From: an uncultured Collinsella sp. | Lineage (GTDB): Bacteria; Actinomycetota; Coriobacteriia; Coriobacteriales; Coriobacteriaceae | Reading direction: 5' to 3' | Assembly: GCA_902489965.1 (NCBI GenBank) | Contig: CABUCA010000036.1 | Location: 1 to 21,383, forward strand | Length of the DNA stretch: 21,383 nt | Part shown: positions 7,703-15,449 of the stretch, piece by piece | How the letters are laid out: the number at the start of each line of letters is the position of its first letter | Position numbering within the stretch: the first letter of the stretch is position 1 | The notes under the pieces: generated by a model | Told to the model about the DNA's origin: nothing | Database searches by the model: none | The model's input: the letters and a program-made list of their open reading frames with translations, nothing else | Position numbers and translations under genes: made by a program

Positions 7703-8527
7703 CTAGTCGAGCACGATAAGCTCGGCGGGATCGTAATCCACGCCCATAAACGTAAGGCCGCAGGCAGGAGCCGTGGGGCCCGCAGCGGTACGGTCGCAAG
7801 CATCGATGACCTCGCGCATCCACTCGGGTTCACGGCGATGCATGCCAATCTCGACAAGCGTGCCCACGATCGTGCGGACCATCGAATGCAGAAACGCATT
7901 GCCCTCGATGGTAAACGTCAGGATGTCCTCGCCAAACGCAACCTCATGGCCAAACTCGGCACGCATCACGCAGCGGTGCGTGGGCTTGCCAACGGCCGAG
8001 ACAACCTTGCAAAAGCTTTTAAAGTCCTGCTCGCCCAGCAACGCGGGGCAGGCAGCAGACATAGCCTCAACATCCAAGGGATAGCGATGCCACCACACGG
8101 CACCGCGGGACAGCACGGGGCGTGCATCGCGATCGGCAATACGGTACGTATACGTACGGGAACGCGCGTCAAAGCGTGCAGAAAAGCCCTTACGGGCCTT
8201 GTAGACCTCGTTTATGGCGATATCTTTGGGCAGCAGGGCATCCATAGCCCGCAGCCACCTACGGCGCGTACACGCGAGCTCAGCGTCCGTTACGGGCACG
8301 CTGATGTACTGAGCCACGGCATGTACGCCGGCATCGGTACGCCCCGCGCAAGTCAGATCAATCGGGCGGCGAAGCAGCGTCTCGATGGCTCGACGTAGCT
8401 CACCCGCAACCGTCGTCTGTCCCGGCTGCTCGGCAAATCCGCTATACGACGAGCCATCATAGGCCACGCGAAATACGAGCGTGGCGTCAAGCTCGGAAAT
8501 CGAATTGAAATCAGACGGCGCAGTCAT
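7703..8527 (-). CDS. truA: tRNA pseudouridine(38-40) synthase TruA
   Basis: This enzyme isomerises uridines 38-40 in the tRNA anticodon stem. The catalytic motif AGRTDAGVHA is at residues 61-70, with Asp65 as nucleophile. The N-terminal VAYDGSSYSGF and the C-terminal GNAFLHSMVRTIVGTLVEIG blocks are diagnostic. Length is 274 aa. I chose the ATG at 8525-8527 with GGGAG 5 nt upstream; a TTG five codons upstream is less likely because it precedes that ribosome-binding site. rplQ-truA adjacency is common in Gram-positive bacteria. Here a strong intrinsic terminator ends only about 34 nt before the start codon, so truA depends on terminator read-through or a very close promoter that I could not identify. 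Confidence 0.96.
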   Translation of the reverse strand: MTAPSDFNSISELDATLVFRVAYDGSSYSGFAEQPGQTTVAGELRRAIETLLRRPIDLTCAGRTDAGVHAVAQYISVPVTDAELACTRRRWLRAMDALLPKDIAINEVYKARKGFSARFDARSRTYTYRIADRDARPVLSRGAVWWHRYPLDVEAMSAACPALLGEQDFKSFCKVVSAVGKPTHRCVMRAEFGHEVAFGEDILTFTIEGNAFLHSMVRTIVGTLVEIGMHRREPEWMREVIDACDRTAAGPTAPACGLTFMGVDYDPAELIVLD

Positions 8528-8561
8528 GGGCGCTCCCAACAAACAAGCAACGGTATCGCGA

Positions 8562-8592
8562 CAAAAAAGAGGGGTACGCGAACGTACCCCTC
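8562..8592 (-). terminator. Intrinsic terminator of the ribosomal-protein operon
   Basis: GAGGGGTACG (8569-8578) and CGTACCCCTC (8583-8592) pair perfectly around CGAA. On the minus strand the stem is followed by six T residues (plus-strand A at 8563-8568). It lies 26 nt past the rplQ stop. Confidence 0.93.
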
Positions 8593-8618
8593 GAATATAG
8601 CCTATGCAGACGGAATGT

Positions 8619-9086
8619 CTACTCAGCGGTCTCCTCAGCAGGAGCCTCCTCGACAGCCTCGACCTTCTTGGGAGCAGCGGCCTTCTTGGGGGCCGGAGCA
8701 GCCTTCTTGGCCTTAGGCGTGCAAGGCTCGGTGACGAGTTCCATGATAACGATGGGAGCGTTGTCGCCCTTGCGGTTACCGAGCTTCATGATGCGGGTGT
8801 AACCGCCGTTGCGATCCTGCCACATGCCCTGGGCAGCCTTGTCGAAGATCTCGGCAACGAGCTGCTTATCGCCGAGCTTGGCGATAGCCAGACGACGAGA
8901 GTGCAGGTCGCCCTTCTTGGCCCAAGTGATGATCGGGTCGACGACCGAACGCAGCGCCTTAGCGCGGGTCTCGGTGGTCTTGATGCGGTCGTTCTCGAAG
9001 AGGGCCTTAGCAAGGCTCTTCTTCATGGCCTTGGTGTGGCTCGCATCGGTGCCGAGCTTCAGGCCCTTCTTAACGTTGTGACGCAT
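8619..9086 (-). CDS. rplQ: 50S ribosomal protein L17
   Basis: L17 is a large-subunit protein near the exit tunnel. The start MRHNVKKGLKLGTDASHTKAM is diagnostic, as is the block YTRIMKLGNRKGDNAPIVIMELV. The usual bacterial core is about 118-120 aa; this protein has 155 aa. The extra C-terminus, from about residue 121, is a Lys/Ala/Pro then Glu/Ala low-complexity tail that is probably disordered. GAGGAG precedes the ATG by 10 nt. It is the last gene of the operon, 30 nt after rpoA and just before the terminator. Confidence 0.97.
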   Translation of the reverse strand: MRHNVKKGLKLGTDASHTKAMKKSLAKALFENDRIKTTETRAKALRSVVDPIITWAKKGDLHSRRLAIAKLGDKQLVAEIFDKAAQGMWQDRNGGYTRIMKLGNRKGDNAPIVIMELVTEPCTPKAKKAAPAPKKAAAPKKVEAVEEAPAEETAE

Positions 9087-9116
9087 GGTCTAGTTTCTCC
9101 TCAAATATGCGAAGCA

Positions 9117-10058
9117 TTAAGCCTTCAGGCTCAGGCCCATGGACTCAAGCTTGTCCTTCACTTCCTCGATCGACTTAACACCGAAGTTACGGATGTTGAG
9201 CAGATCGTTCTCCGAGAACTCAACGAGCTGACGGACCGAGTGAATGCTGGCGCGCTTAAGGCAGTTGTAGGAACGGACGGAAAGGTCCAGATCCTCGATC
9301 TGCTTGTCCAGCTCGGCGTTGTCGTTGGTGACCTCGGGAGCGAAGATCGAAGCCTCCTCCTCGACCTCGGGGGTCTCGGCAAGGTTCATAAAGGCGGCCA
9401 TATGCTGGTTGATGATATTGGCAGCCTGGACCACGGCGTCGCGCGGGGCGATGGAGCCGTTGGTCTCGATCTCGAGGACAAGGCGGTCGTAGTCGGTGTG
9501 CTGACCGACACGGCAAGCCTCAACGAGCTTGGCGCAACGGGACACCGGCGAGTACAGCGAGTCGACGTGGATCACACCGATGGGATCGTTGTCGCGCTTG
9601 TTAGCCTCGCCAGAGACATAGCCGCGGCCATAGCCGATGCGCATGCTCATGGTGAGATGGCCACCCTCGGTGAGCGTAGCAATGTGCTGCTCGGGGTTGA
9701 CCAACTCAAACTCGGACGGAATAAAGAAGTCCGCACCGGTGACCTCGCAGGGGCCGTCAACCGAGATGGTGGCGGTCGCCTCGTCGGTCGTGCCGAGAGC
9801 CCTGAAGACAAGACCCTTGACATTCAGGACGATGTCGGTGACATCCTCGACCATGTTAGGGATGGTCATGAACTCGTGCTGCGCGCCATCGATCTGAATA
9901 GCCTCGACGGCTGCACCCTCGAGCGAGGACAGAAGAACGCGACGAAGGGAGTTACCCAGCGTATCGCCGTAACCACGCTCGAGCGGCTCGACGGAGACAC
10001 GAGCAGACGTCTCGTTGATCTCTTCGACCTGAACCTGAGGCCTAATGAATTCTGACAT
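9117..10058 (-). CDS. rpoA: DNA-directed RNA polymerase subunit alpha
   Basis: The alpha subunit dimerises to nucleate RNA polymerase assembly and contacts upstream promoter DNA and activators. The N-terminal domain shows FEPLERGYGDTLGNSLRR-like sequence (here VEPLERGYGDTLGNSLRRVLL) and the assembly regions to about residue 230. An acidic linker follows (EVEEEASIFAPEVTNDNAELD). The C-terminal domain has DLSVRSYNCLKRASI and NIRNFGVKSIEEVKDKL. Length of 313 aa is normal. The ATG at 10056-10058 has GGAGG 6 nt upstream. It lies 32 nt after rpsD and 30 nt before rplQ, the standard alpha-operon order. Confidence 0.98.
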   Translation of the reverse strand: MSEFIRPQVQVEEINETSARVSVEPLERGYGDTLGNSLRRVLLSSLEGAAVEAIQIDGAQHEFMTIPNMVEDVTDIVLNVKGLVFRALGTTDEATATISVDGPCEVTGADFFIPSEFELVNPEQHIATLTEGGHLTMSMRIGYGRGYVSGEANKRDNDPIGVIHVDSLYSPVSRCAKLVEACRVGQHTDYDRLVLEIETNGSIAPRDAVVQAANIINQHMAAFMNLAETPEVEEEASIFAPEVTNDNAELDKQIEDLDLSVRSYNCLKRASIHSVRQLVEFSENDLLNIRNFGVKSIEEVKDKLESMGLSLKA

Positions 10059-10090
10059 GTATTACCTCCAGCCTCAGCAGCCCGGATGGA

Positions 10091-10687
10091 CTACTTAGAG
10101 TAGAGCTCGACGATGAGCTGCTCGTTGATATCACCGCTGATCTGCTCACGCGTCGGCAGAGCGAGCACGTTACCAGACAGCTTCTCGATATCGACCTCGA
10201 GCCAGCCAGGGACCTCAAAGCGCTCGGAGGAAATCAGGGCCTCCTTGATGGGGAGGAGGTCACGGAACTTCTCGCCGACAGCGACGACGTCGCCGGCCTT
10301 GACGCGGTAGGACGGGATGTCCACGCGCTTGCCGTTCACGGTGAAGTGACCGTGACGGACGGACTGACGAGCCTCTTTGCGGGTGCGGGCGAAGCCGAGA
10401 CGGAAGACGACGTTGTCGAGGCGAGACTCAAGGATGATCATGAGGTTCTCACCGGTGACGCCGTTCATCTTACGGGCCTTGTTGAAGTAGCCGTGGAACT
10501 GCTTCTCCAGAACGCCATAGATGAACTTGACCTTCTGCTTCTCGCGCAGCTGCATGCCGTACTCAGATTCCTTGCGACGGCGCTTGGGCTGACGGATAGA
10601 TTCCTTCTTGCTGCTGTAACCGAGCTCAGCGGGATCGATCCCGAGCTGACGGCAGCGCTTAAGAACAGGAGTCCTGTCGATTGCCAT
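10091..10687 (-). CDS. rpsD: 30S ribosomal protein S4
   Basis: S4 is a primary 16S rRNA binder that starts 30S assembly; in E. coli it also represses the alpha operon. The S4 domain is seen at LESRLDNVVFRLGFARTRKEARQSVRHGHFTVNG (about residues 88-121), and the C-terminal NEQLIVELYSK is typical. Only one cysteine (Cys12) occurs in the N-terminal region, so this is the zinc-free form. Length is 198 aa. The ATG at 10685-10687 has AAAGGA upstream. The gap to rpsK is 19 nt. Confidence 0.98.
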   Translation of the reverse strand: MAIDRTPVLKRCRQLGIDPAELGYSSKKESIRQPKRRRKESEYGMQLREKQKVKFIYGVLEKQFHGYFNKARKMNGVTGENLMIILESRLDNVVFRLGFARTRKEARQSVRHGHFTVNGKRVDIPSYRVKAGDVVAVGEKFRDLLPIKEALISSERFEVPGWLEVDIEKLSGNVLALPTREQISGDINEQLIVELYSK

Positions 10688-10706
10688 ATTGATACGATCC
10701 TTTCAG

Positions 10707-11111
10707 TTACACGCGGCGACGCTTCTTGGGGCGGCAGCCGTTGTGCGGAATGGGGGTCTTGTCCTGGATGCTCGAGACCTCGAGGCCAGCAGCCTGGAGG
10801 GAGCGGATGGCGGTCTCACGACCGGAGCCGGGGCCCTTGACGAAGACGGAAACCTTCTTCATACCGTGCTCCATGGCCTGCTTGGCAGCAGCCTCGGCAG
10901 CCATCTGGGCAGCGAACGGCGTGGACTTACGGGAGCCCTTGAAGCCCACCTGGCCAGCCGACTTCCAGGAAATGACGTTGCCCTGGGGATCGGTGATCGA
11001 AACGATCGTGTTGTTGAACGTAGAACGAATGTGAGCCTGGCCCACGGAAATGTTCTTACGGTCCGCGCGCTTCAGACGGGCAGCGCGAACGTTCTTCTTA
11101 GCAGTAGCCAT
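10707..11111 (-). CDS. rpsK: 30S ribosomal protein S11
   Basis: S11 sits on the 30S platform near the mRNA exit. Diagnostic stretches are GQAHIRSTFNNTIVSITDPQGNVISWKSAG and GPGSGRETAIRSLQAAGLEVSSIQDKTPIPHNGCRPKKRRRV at the C-terminus. Length of 134 aa is typical. The ATG at 11109-11111 has an AAGGAG about 10 nt upstream that overlaps the end of rpsM. The rpsM-rpsK gap is 14 nt. Confidence 0.98.
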   Translation of the reverse strand: MATAKKNVRAARLKRADRKNISVGQAHIRSTFNNTIVSITDPQGNVISWKSAGQVGFKGSRKSTPFAAQMAAEAAAKQAMEHGMKKVSVFVKGPGSGRETAIRSLQAAGLEVSSIQDKTPIPHNGCRPKKRRRV

Positions 11112-11125
11112 CTATCTAGCGCTCC

Positions 11126-11500
11126 TTATTTCTTCTTCTTAGCACCGATCTGACGCTTCGGGCCCTTGCGGGTACGAGCGTTAGTGTGGGTGCGCTGGCC
11201 GCGGACCGGGAGGCCCTTGCGGTGACGAAGGCCGCGGTTGCAGCCGATGTCCATAAGGCGCTTGACGTTCTGGTTGCGCTCACGGCGGAGGTCGCCCTCA
11301 ACCATGATCTGGTTCTTGTCGATATAATCGCGGATGGCGTTAACCTCATCCTCGGTGAGGTCCTTAACGCGCGTATCCACGTTAACGTTGCACTCGACGC
11401 AAATCTTCGTCGCAGTGGTGCGGCCGATGCCGTAAATGTAGGTCAGACCGATCTCAACGCGCTTCTCACGCGGGAGGTCGACACCATTAATACGGGCCAA
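11126..11500 (-). CDS. rpsM: 30S ribosomal protein S13 (TTG start)
   Basis: S13 lies in the 30S head and contacts P-site tRNA and the 50S subunit. The sequence MARINGVDLPREKRVEIGLTYIYGIG and the tail RGLRHRKGLPVRGQRTHTNARTRKGP are diagnostic. Length is 124 aa. The start codon is TTG at 11498-11500: it gives the canonical N-terminus exactly, and GAGGAG lies 6 nt upstream. The ribosome-binding site overlaps the intergenic 14 nt after rpmJ, so translational coupling is likely. Confidence 0.97.
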   Translation of the reverse strand: MARINGVDLPREKRVEIGLTYIYGIGRTTATKICVECNVNVDTRVKDLTEDEVNAIRDYIDKNQIMVEGDLRRERNQNVKRLMDIGCNRGLRHRKGLPVRGQRTHTNARTRKGPKRQIGAKKKK

Positions 11501-11514
11501 CGTAGTCTCCTCTC

Positions 11515-11628
11515 TTAACCCTGACGCTGCTTATGACGGGGGTTCTCGCAAATGACGAGGACCTTGCCATGGCGCCTAATGATTTTGCACTTATCGCACA
11601 TCTTCTTGACCGAAGGACGTACCTTCAT
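11515..11628 (-). CDS. rpmJ: 50S ribosomal protein L36
   Basis: This 37-aa protein begins MKVRPSVKKMCDKCKIIRRH and ends NPRHKQRQG. The zinc ribbon ligands Cys11, Cys14, Cys27 and His32 are all present, so this is the zinc-binding (C+) form of L36. The ATG at 11626-11628 has AAAGGAAG upstream. It sits 14 nt before rpsM. The 150-nt gap upstream of it, toward infA, is unusually long for this operon and contains hairpins. Confidence 0.97.
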   Translation of the reverse strand: MKVRPSVKKMCDKCKIIRRHGKVLVICENPRHKQRQG

Positions 11629-11778
11629 CGTTCTTCCTTTCGGTAGCGCTCAAACTACTTCCCTACTATCTACTCGCCCAGCCGCAGGCGTTTAAAACTA
11701 TGGCTGGTCTTCACACACAATCCGACCGTAGGTTGAGCTAAGCCTGCAGTCGGAAATGGAGTGCGTGTATGCGTGCCG
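11629..11778 (-). promoter_or_regulatory. Structured 150-nt infA-rpmJ intercistronic region
   Basis: Two hairpins can be drawn. TCCGAC (11721-11726) pairs with GTCGGA (11749-11754), with partial inner pairing (AGG/CCT). CCAGCC (11678-11683) pairs with GGCTGG (11702-11707), enclosing an AT-rich loop. No intrinsic terminator is seen. Position at the head of the rpmJ-rpsM-rpsK-rpsD-rpoA-rplQ segment suggests a ribosomal-protein leader (for example an S4 target), an internal promoter, or both. That role is inference from position. Confidence 0.4.
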
Positions 11779-11997
11779 CTATTTGTAGCGATAGGTGATG
11801 CGGCCGCGGGTCAGGTCGTACGGGGAAAGCTCCACGACAACCCTGTCACCGGGGAGAATACGGATGTAATTCATTCGGATCTTGCCAGAAATGTTGCACA
11901 GAACCGAATGACCGTTCTCGAGCTCGACCTTAAACATGGCGTTGGGCAACGGTTCCTTTACCGTACCCTCGAGCTCAATTGCGTCTTCCTTCTTCAC
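11779..11997 (-). CDS. infA: Translation initiation factor IF-1
   Basis: IF-1 is a small OB-fold protein that binds the 30S A site during initiation. The sequence KKEDAIELEGTVKEPLPNAMFKVELENGH and the end SPYDLTRGRITYRYK are diagnostic. Two starts are possible. GTG at 11995-11997 gives 72 aa, the usual family length, with GAAAGA 9 nt upstream. TTG at 12001-12003 gives 74 aa but leaves only 3 nt after the same purine run. I prefer the GTG. It follows map by about 100 nt and precedes a long structured gap before rpmJ. Confidence 0.93.
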   Translation of the reverse strand: MKKEDAIELEGTVKEPLPNAMFKVELENGHSVLCNISGKIRMNYIRILPGDRVVVELSPYDLTRGRITYRYK

Positions 11998-12036
11998 AAG
12001 CAATCATCTTTCTCTAGAAAACGACAGCGATTGAGT

Positions 12037-12065
12037 ATTCTACAACACGTATGCACGCATCGTAA
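12037..12065 (-). promoter_or_regulatory. Weak candidate promoter upstream of infA
   Basis: On the minus strand TAGAAT (12037-12042) is a five-of-six match to the -10 box. A poor -35 (TTACGA, 12060-12065) lies 17 bp upstream. It falls in the map-infA gap of about 100 nt, where an internal promoter is plausible. The -35 match is only three of six. Confidence 0.28.
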
Positions 12066-12101
12066 TAACTTCGTAATGGCTCCACAACTAAGTGGAACTT
12101 G

Positions 12102-12890
12102 TTACATTTCTCCGCCTTGGAGCGAACACCAAGCACCTTGCGCATCCGTGGTGAGAATCACCGGGCCGTCATTGGTAATGGCGACGGTGTTCTCGTAGTG
12201 CGCGGCGGGCAGGTGGTCGTTGGTCGTGACGATCCAACCGTCGGAACCCGTGCTCACATGGTTGGAACCCATCGTAACCATCGGCTCAATGGCAATGACC
12301 ATGCCGGCCTGGAGGCGAACGCCCCTCCCCTTCTTTCCATAGTTAGGAACGTTGGGGTCCTCGTGCATCACGCGGCCAATGCCATGGCCCACATAATCAC
12401 GAAGCACGCCGTAACCGTGAGACTCGGCGAGGGACTGAACGGCATAACCGACGTCCCCGATATGGTTACCGGGAACAGCCTGCTCGATGGCAGCCTTAAG
12501 GCAATCGCGCGTGACCTCGCACAAAGCCTTGGCTTCGGGCGTGGGGGTGCCGACGAAAAACGTCCAAGCGTTATCGCCGACCCAACCGTCAACGACAGCT
12601 CCCGTATCAATGGAGATGATATCGCCATCGCGCAGGATCATGTCGGGGTTGGGAATACCGTGAACCACGGCATCGTTGATCGATGCGCAGATGGTTCCCG
12701 GGAACCCGCCGTAGCCCTTAAAGGCCGGGGTGCCGCCATGCATGCGGATAATCTGCTCCGCGAGCTGATCGAGCTCAAAAGTCGAAACGCCGGGGCGCAC
12801 CATGGCTCCAACGTGGCGGAGCGCCATCTTAGATAGCGCTCCTGCCTTCTTCATCTGCTCGATTTGCGTTGCAGACTTAATCTTGATCAT
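12102..12890 (-). CDS. map: Methionine aminopeptidase, type I
   Basis: This enzyme removes the N-terminal methionine from nascent proteins. All residues matching the E. coli enzyme's site are visible: His77, Asp95, Asp106, His169, Glu202 and Glu233. Asp95, Asp106, His169, Glu202 and Glu233 are the metal ligands and His77 lines the active site. Length of 262 aa fits type I without an SH3-like N-terminal extension. The start ATG (12888-12890) overlaps the adk stop TGA by 4 nt (ATGA), which implies translational coupling. adk-map-infA is the common Gram-positive order. Confidence 0.98.
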   Translation of the reverse strand: MIKIKSATQIEQMKKAGALSKMALRHVGAMVRPGVSTFELDQLAEQIIRMHGGTPAFKGYGGFPGTICASINDAVVHGIPNPDMILRDGDIISIDTGAVVDGWVGDNAWTFFVGTPTPEAKALCEVTRDCLKAAIEQAVPGNHIGDVGYAVQSLAESHGYGVLRDYVGHGIGRVMHEDPNVPNYGKKGRGVRLQAGMVIAIEPMVTMGSNHVSTGSDGWIVTTNDHLPAAHYENTVAITNDGPVILTTDAQGAWCSLQGGEM

Positions 12891-13513
12891 AGACCGAGAG
12901 CCTCTTTGACATCCCCGTACACGGTCTCGCGAGCCTGGTCACCGTTGACCGACTTGAGCAGACCCTGGCCACGATAGTAGTCAACGAGCGGGCTCGTGGA
13001 CTTCTCGTAGACGTCGAGACGGTTCTTGATGGTCTCGGGCTTGTCGTCGTCGCGCTGATACATCTCGCCACCGCACTTGGGGCAGGTGGCATCGGCAGCG
13101 GTGCCGGTGTAACCGCAGGCGCGGCAGGTGCGACGCGAAGACAGACGATCGATAATGACCTCGGGGGCCACATCGACCAGAAGGGCACAGTCGATCTCGC
13201 GACCCATGGCGGAAAGCTCGGAATCGAGCGTCACAGCCTGGGCGGTGTTGCGCGGGAAGCCGTCGAGGATGAAGCCCTGCTGGGCGTCATCGGCGGCAAG
13301 GCGCTCCTTGACAAGGTCGATCACGAGCTGGTCGGGAACGAGCTCGCCAGCGTCCATGTACTTCTTAGCCTGAATACCAAGCTCGGTGCCACCCTTGACG
13401 GCAGCACGCAGCAGGTCGCCCGTGGAAATATGGGCGACGCCAAACTCGGCGACGAGCTCCTGTGCGACGGTGCCCTTACCGGCACCCGGAGCTCCGAGCA
13501 ATACGAGGTTCAT
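12887..13513 (-). CDS. adk: Adenylate kinase (zinc-LID type)
   Basis: This enzyme interconverts ATP + AMP and 2 ADP. The P-loop GAPGAGKGT is at residues 7-15 and the AMP-site block FILDGFPRNTAQA at 81-93. The LID holds four cysteines, C130-x2-C133 and C144-x2-C147, the structural zinc site typical of Gram-positive enzymes. Length is 208 aa. I chose the ATG at 13511-13513 because AGGAGG lies 7 nt upstream; a TTG two codons further upstream is too close to that site. It is 18 nt after secY and overlaps map. Confidence 0.98.
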   Translation of the reverse strand: MNLVLLGAPGAGKGTVAQELVAEFGVAHISTGDLLRAAVKGGTELGIQAKKYMDAGELVPDQLVIDLVKERLAADDAQQGFILDGFPRNTAQAVTLDSELSAMGREIDCALLVDVAPEVIIDRLSSRRTCRACGYTGTAADATCPKCGGEMYQRDDDKPETIKNRLDVYEKSTSPLVDYYRGQGLLKSVNGDQARETVYGDVKEALGL

Positions 13514-13531
13514 GAGCAATCCTCCTCTAGC

Positions 13532-14818
13532 CTATTTAAAGAATCCATCGTAATCATACATCTTGATTTGGCCTTCGAGCTTATCGACCGTGTCGAGCAC
13601 GACGCCGACCATGATGAGGATGGACGTGCCGCCAAATGCCTGGATCAGATGGTTACCCGTGAAGGAGAAGATGATCGAAGGCACGATGGCGATGAGCGCC
13701 AAAAAGACAGCGCTGGGAAGCGTGATCTTGTTGAGCGCGTTCTTGATGTAGGCCGCGGTAGCCCTACCCGGACGGACGCCCGGAATAAAGCCGCCCTGCT
13801 TCTTAAGGTTATCGGCCGTGTCATCGGGGTTGAACACCATGGAGGTGTAGAAGTACGCGAAGAACACAATGAGGACAACGTTAAGCACCCAGTTAAGCCA
13901 ACCGGTCGAAAGCGCGGAGGCAACTGCCTGAATCCAGCCGATGCCGGGGAAGAACACGGCAATCTGAGCCGGGAAGTACAGCAGCGCCGAAGCGAAGATG
14001 ATCGGCACGACACCCGCGGTGTTGACCTTGATGGGCAGGTAGGTGGTCTGGCCACCCATCATGCGACGGCCCACGACGCGCTTAGCGTAGGAGACCGGGA
14101 TGCGGCGCTGGCCGCGCTCAAGGAAAACAATCAGCGGGATAACCAGCAGGATGATGGCGCAGATGATCACCATGGTGATGATGCCACCGGCGTTACCCTC
14201 GGTGCTGGAGAAGATAGCCTGCGGCAGACCGGCCATGATGTTCGCGAAGATGATCAGCGACATGCCATTGCCGATACCGCGCTGGGTGATGAGCTCACCA
14301 ATCCACATGATCAGCATAGCGCCCGCGGTGAGCGTACCGACGATCATGAGGTCGAAGATGATCTCGGGAGCGCCGGCGCCATTAAAGCTGATGCCGAAGC
14401 TCTTAAAGAGGAAGAGGTAACCCACGGAGTTGAGGATTGCCAGAGCCAGGGTGAGGTAACGCGAATACTGCGTAATCTTGGTCTGACCGACCTCGCCCTC
14501 GCGGGCAAGCTCATGCAGGGAAGGCACGACGGCCTGGAGCATCTGGAGGATGATCGAGCTGGTGATGTAAGGCATGATGCCCAGCGAAAACACCGACACA
14601 TAGCTCAACGCGCCGCCAGAGAAAAGATTCAGGAGGGCCATAGCACCTGCGGCGACCGAATTGTTATCGGTCGAGAAAAGGCCCAGCATCCCCTGGAAGG
14701 GAATGCCGGGCACAGGAACGTGCGCACCAATGCGGTACACGACGAGCATAGCTATGGTAAAAAGAATCTTTTCGCGCAATTCTTTGATGCGGAAAGCATT
14801 CTTAAGACCATTTAGCAC
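13532..14818 (-). CDS. secY: Preprotein translocase subunit SecY
   Basis: SecY is the pore subunit of the SecYEG channel in the cytoplasmic membrane. Ten hydrophobic segments can be traced from about residue 18 (ILFTIAMLVVYRIGAHVPVPG) to the C-terminal GTSILIMVGVVLDTV helix. The cytoplasmic loop FLERGQRRIPVSYAKRVVGRR and the tail EGQIKMYDYDGFF are conserved. Length is 428 aa. The start is GTG at 14816-14818, which overlaps the rplO stop codon by 7 nt; AAAGG lies about 10 nt upstream inside rplO. Translational coupling to rplO is likely. Confidence 0.98.
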   Translation of the reverse strand: MLNGLKNAFRIKELREKILFTIAMLVVYRIGAHVPVPGIPFQGMLGLFSTDNNSVAAGAMALLNLFSGGALSYVSVFSLGIMPYITSSIILQMLQAVVPSLHELAREGEVGQTKITQYSRYLTLALAILNSVGYLFLFKSFGISFNGAGAPEIIFDLMIVGTLTAGAMLIMWIGELITQRGIGNGMSLIIFANIMAGLPQAIFSSTEGNAGGIITMVIICAIILLVIPLIVFLERGQRRIPVSYAKRVVGRRMMGGQTTYLPIKVNTAGVVPIIFASALLYFPAQIAVFFPGIGWIQAVASALSTGWLNWVLNVVLIVFFAYFYTSMVFNPDDTADNLKKQGGFIPGVRPGRATAAYIKNALNKITLPSAVFLALIAIVPSIIFSFTGNHLIQAFGGTSILIMVGVVLDTVDKLEGQIKMYDYDGFFK

Positions 14819-15261
14819 GGCAGCTCGACCTTTCCGCCGGCGGCCTCGATCTTGGCCTGCGCAGAAGCGCTGACCTTGTCGACCTTGACCGTGAACTTCT
14901 TGGTGAGCTCACCATTGCCGAGCACCTTGACGGGCTCGAACTCGCTCTTGGTGATGCGAGCGGCCTTAAGAGCGGCACCGTCGATCACAGCGCCGTCCTC
15001 GAACTTACGCTCGAGACGCTCAACGTTAACGGGGGTGTACTCGATACGACGGGGGTTGCGGAAGCCCGGAAGCTTGGGCAGGCGCATAGCCAGCGGAGTC
15101 TGGCCACCCTCGAAGCCGGCACCCTTGGTGCCGCCAGAGCGGGAACCCTGGCCCTTCTGACCGCGGCCAGAAGTGGTGCCGTGACCCGAAGAATTGCCAC
15201 GGCCGACGCGCTTGCGGTTCTTGGTGGAACCGGGCGCGGGAGTAAGATCGTGAAGCTGCAT
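14812..15261 (-). CDS. rplO: 50S ribosomal protein L15
   Basis: L15 organises 23S rRNA late in assembly. The start MQLHDLTPAPGSTKNRKRVGRGNSSGHGTTSGRGQKGQGSR-type glycine/arginine-rich N-terminal extension is diagnostic (positions 1-45), followed by GGQTPLAMRLPKLPGF. Length of 149 aa is typical. The ATG at 15259-15261 has GAGGAG upstream, and this site overlaps the rpmD stop codon (gap 3 nt). Its 3' end overlaps secY. Confidence 0.98.
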   Translation of the reverse strand: MQLHDLTPAPGSTKNRKRVGRGNSSGHGTTSGRGQKGQGSRSGGTKGAGFEGGQTPLAMRLPKLPGFRNPRRIEYTPVNVERLERKFEDGAVIDGAALKAARITKSEFEPVKVLGNGELTKKFTVKVDKVSASAQAKIEAAGGKVELPC

Positions 15262-15264
15262 TTG

Positions 15265-15447
15265 CTACTCCTCTACAATCTCGACAAGGTGCTTGACCTT
15301 GAAGATCATGCCGCGGACGGACTCGTTGTCAGCAATCTCGCGAACCTCGCGGATCCTGTGGAGACCGAGGGCACGGACAGTACGGACCTGGTCCTGCTTG
15401 CAACCGTTGGTGCTGCGGACCTGCTTGATCTTGATGGTGTCAGCCAT
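15265..15447 (-). CDS. rpmD: 50S ribosomal protein L30
   Basis: This 60-aa protein has the L30 signature IKIKQVRSTNGCKQDQVRTVRALGLHRI and the conserved NESVRGMIFKVKHLV end. The ATG at 15445-15447 follows the rpsE stop by 2 nt, and its AAGGAG lies inside the last codons of rpsE. L30 is absent from some bacteria but normal in Actinobacteria and Firmicutes at this position. Confidence 0.98.
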   Translation of the reverse strand: MADTIKIKQVRSTNGCKQDQVRTVRALGLHRIREVREIADNESVRGMIFKVKHLVEIVEE

Positions 15448-15449
15448 GC

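Noticed and set aside
8604..10055. 483-aa plus-strand ORF spanning rplQ and rpoA antisense
   Set aside because: It crosses two well-defined genes on the other strand and shows low-complexity Leu/Gly/Val/Asp composition.
13430..14815. 461-aa plus-strand ORF opposite secY
   Set aside because: The translation is extremely rich in Asp, His, Glu and Arg, as expected for the antisense of a hydrophobic protein. secY is beyond doubt.
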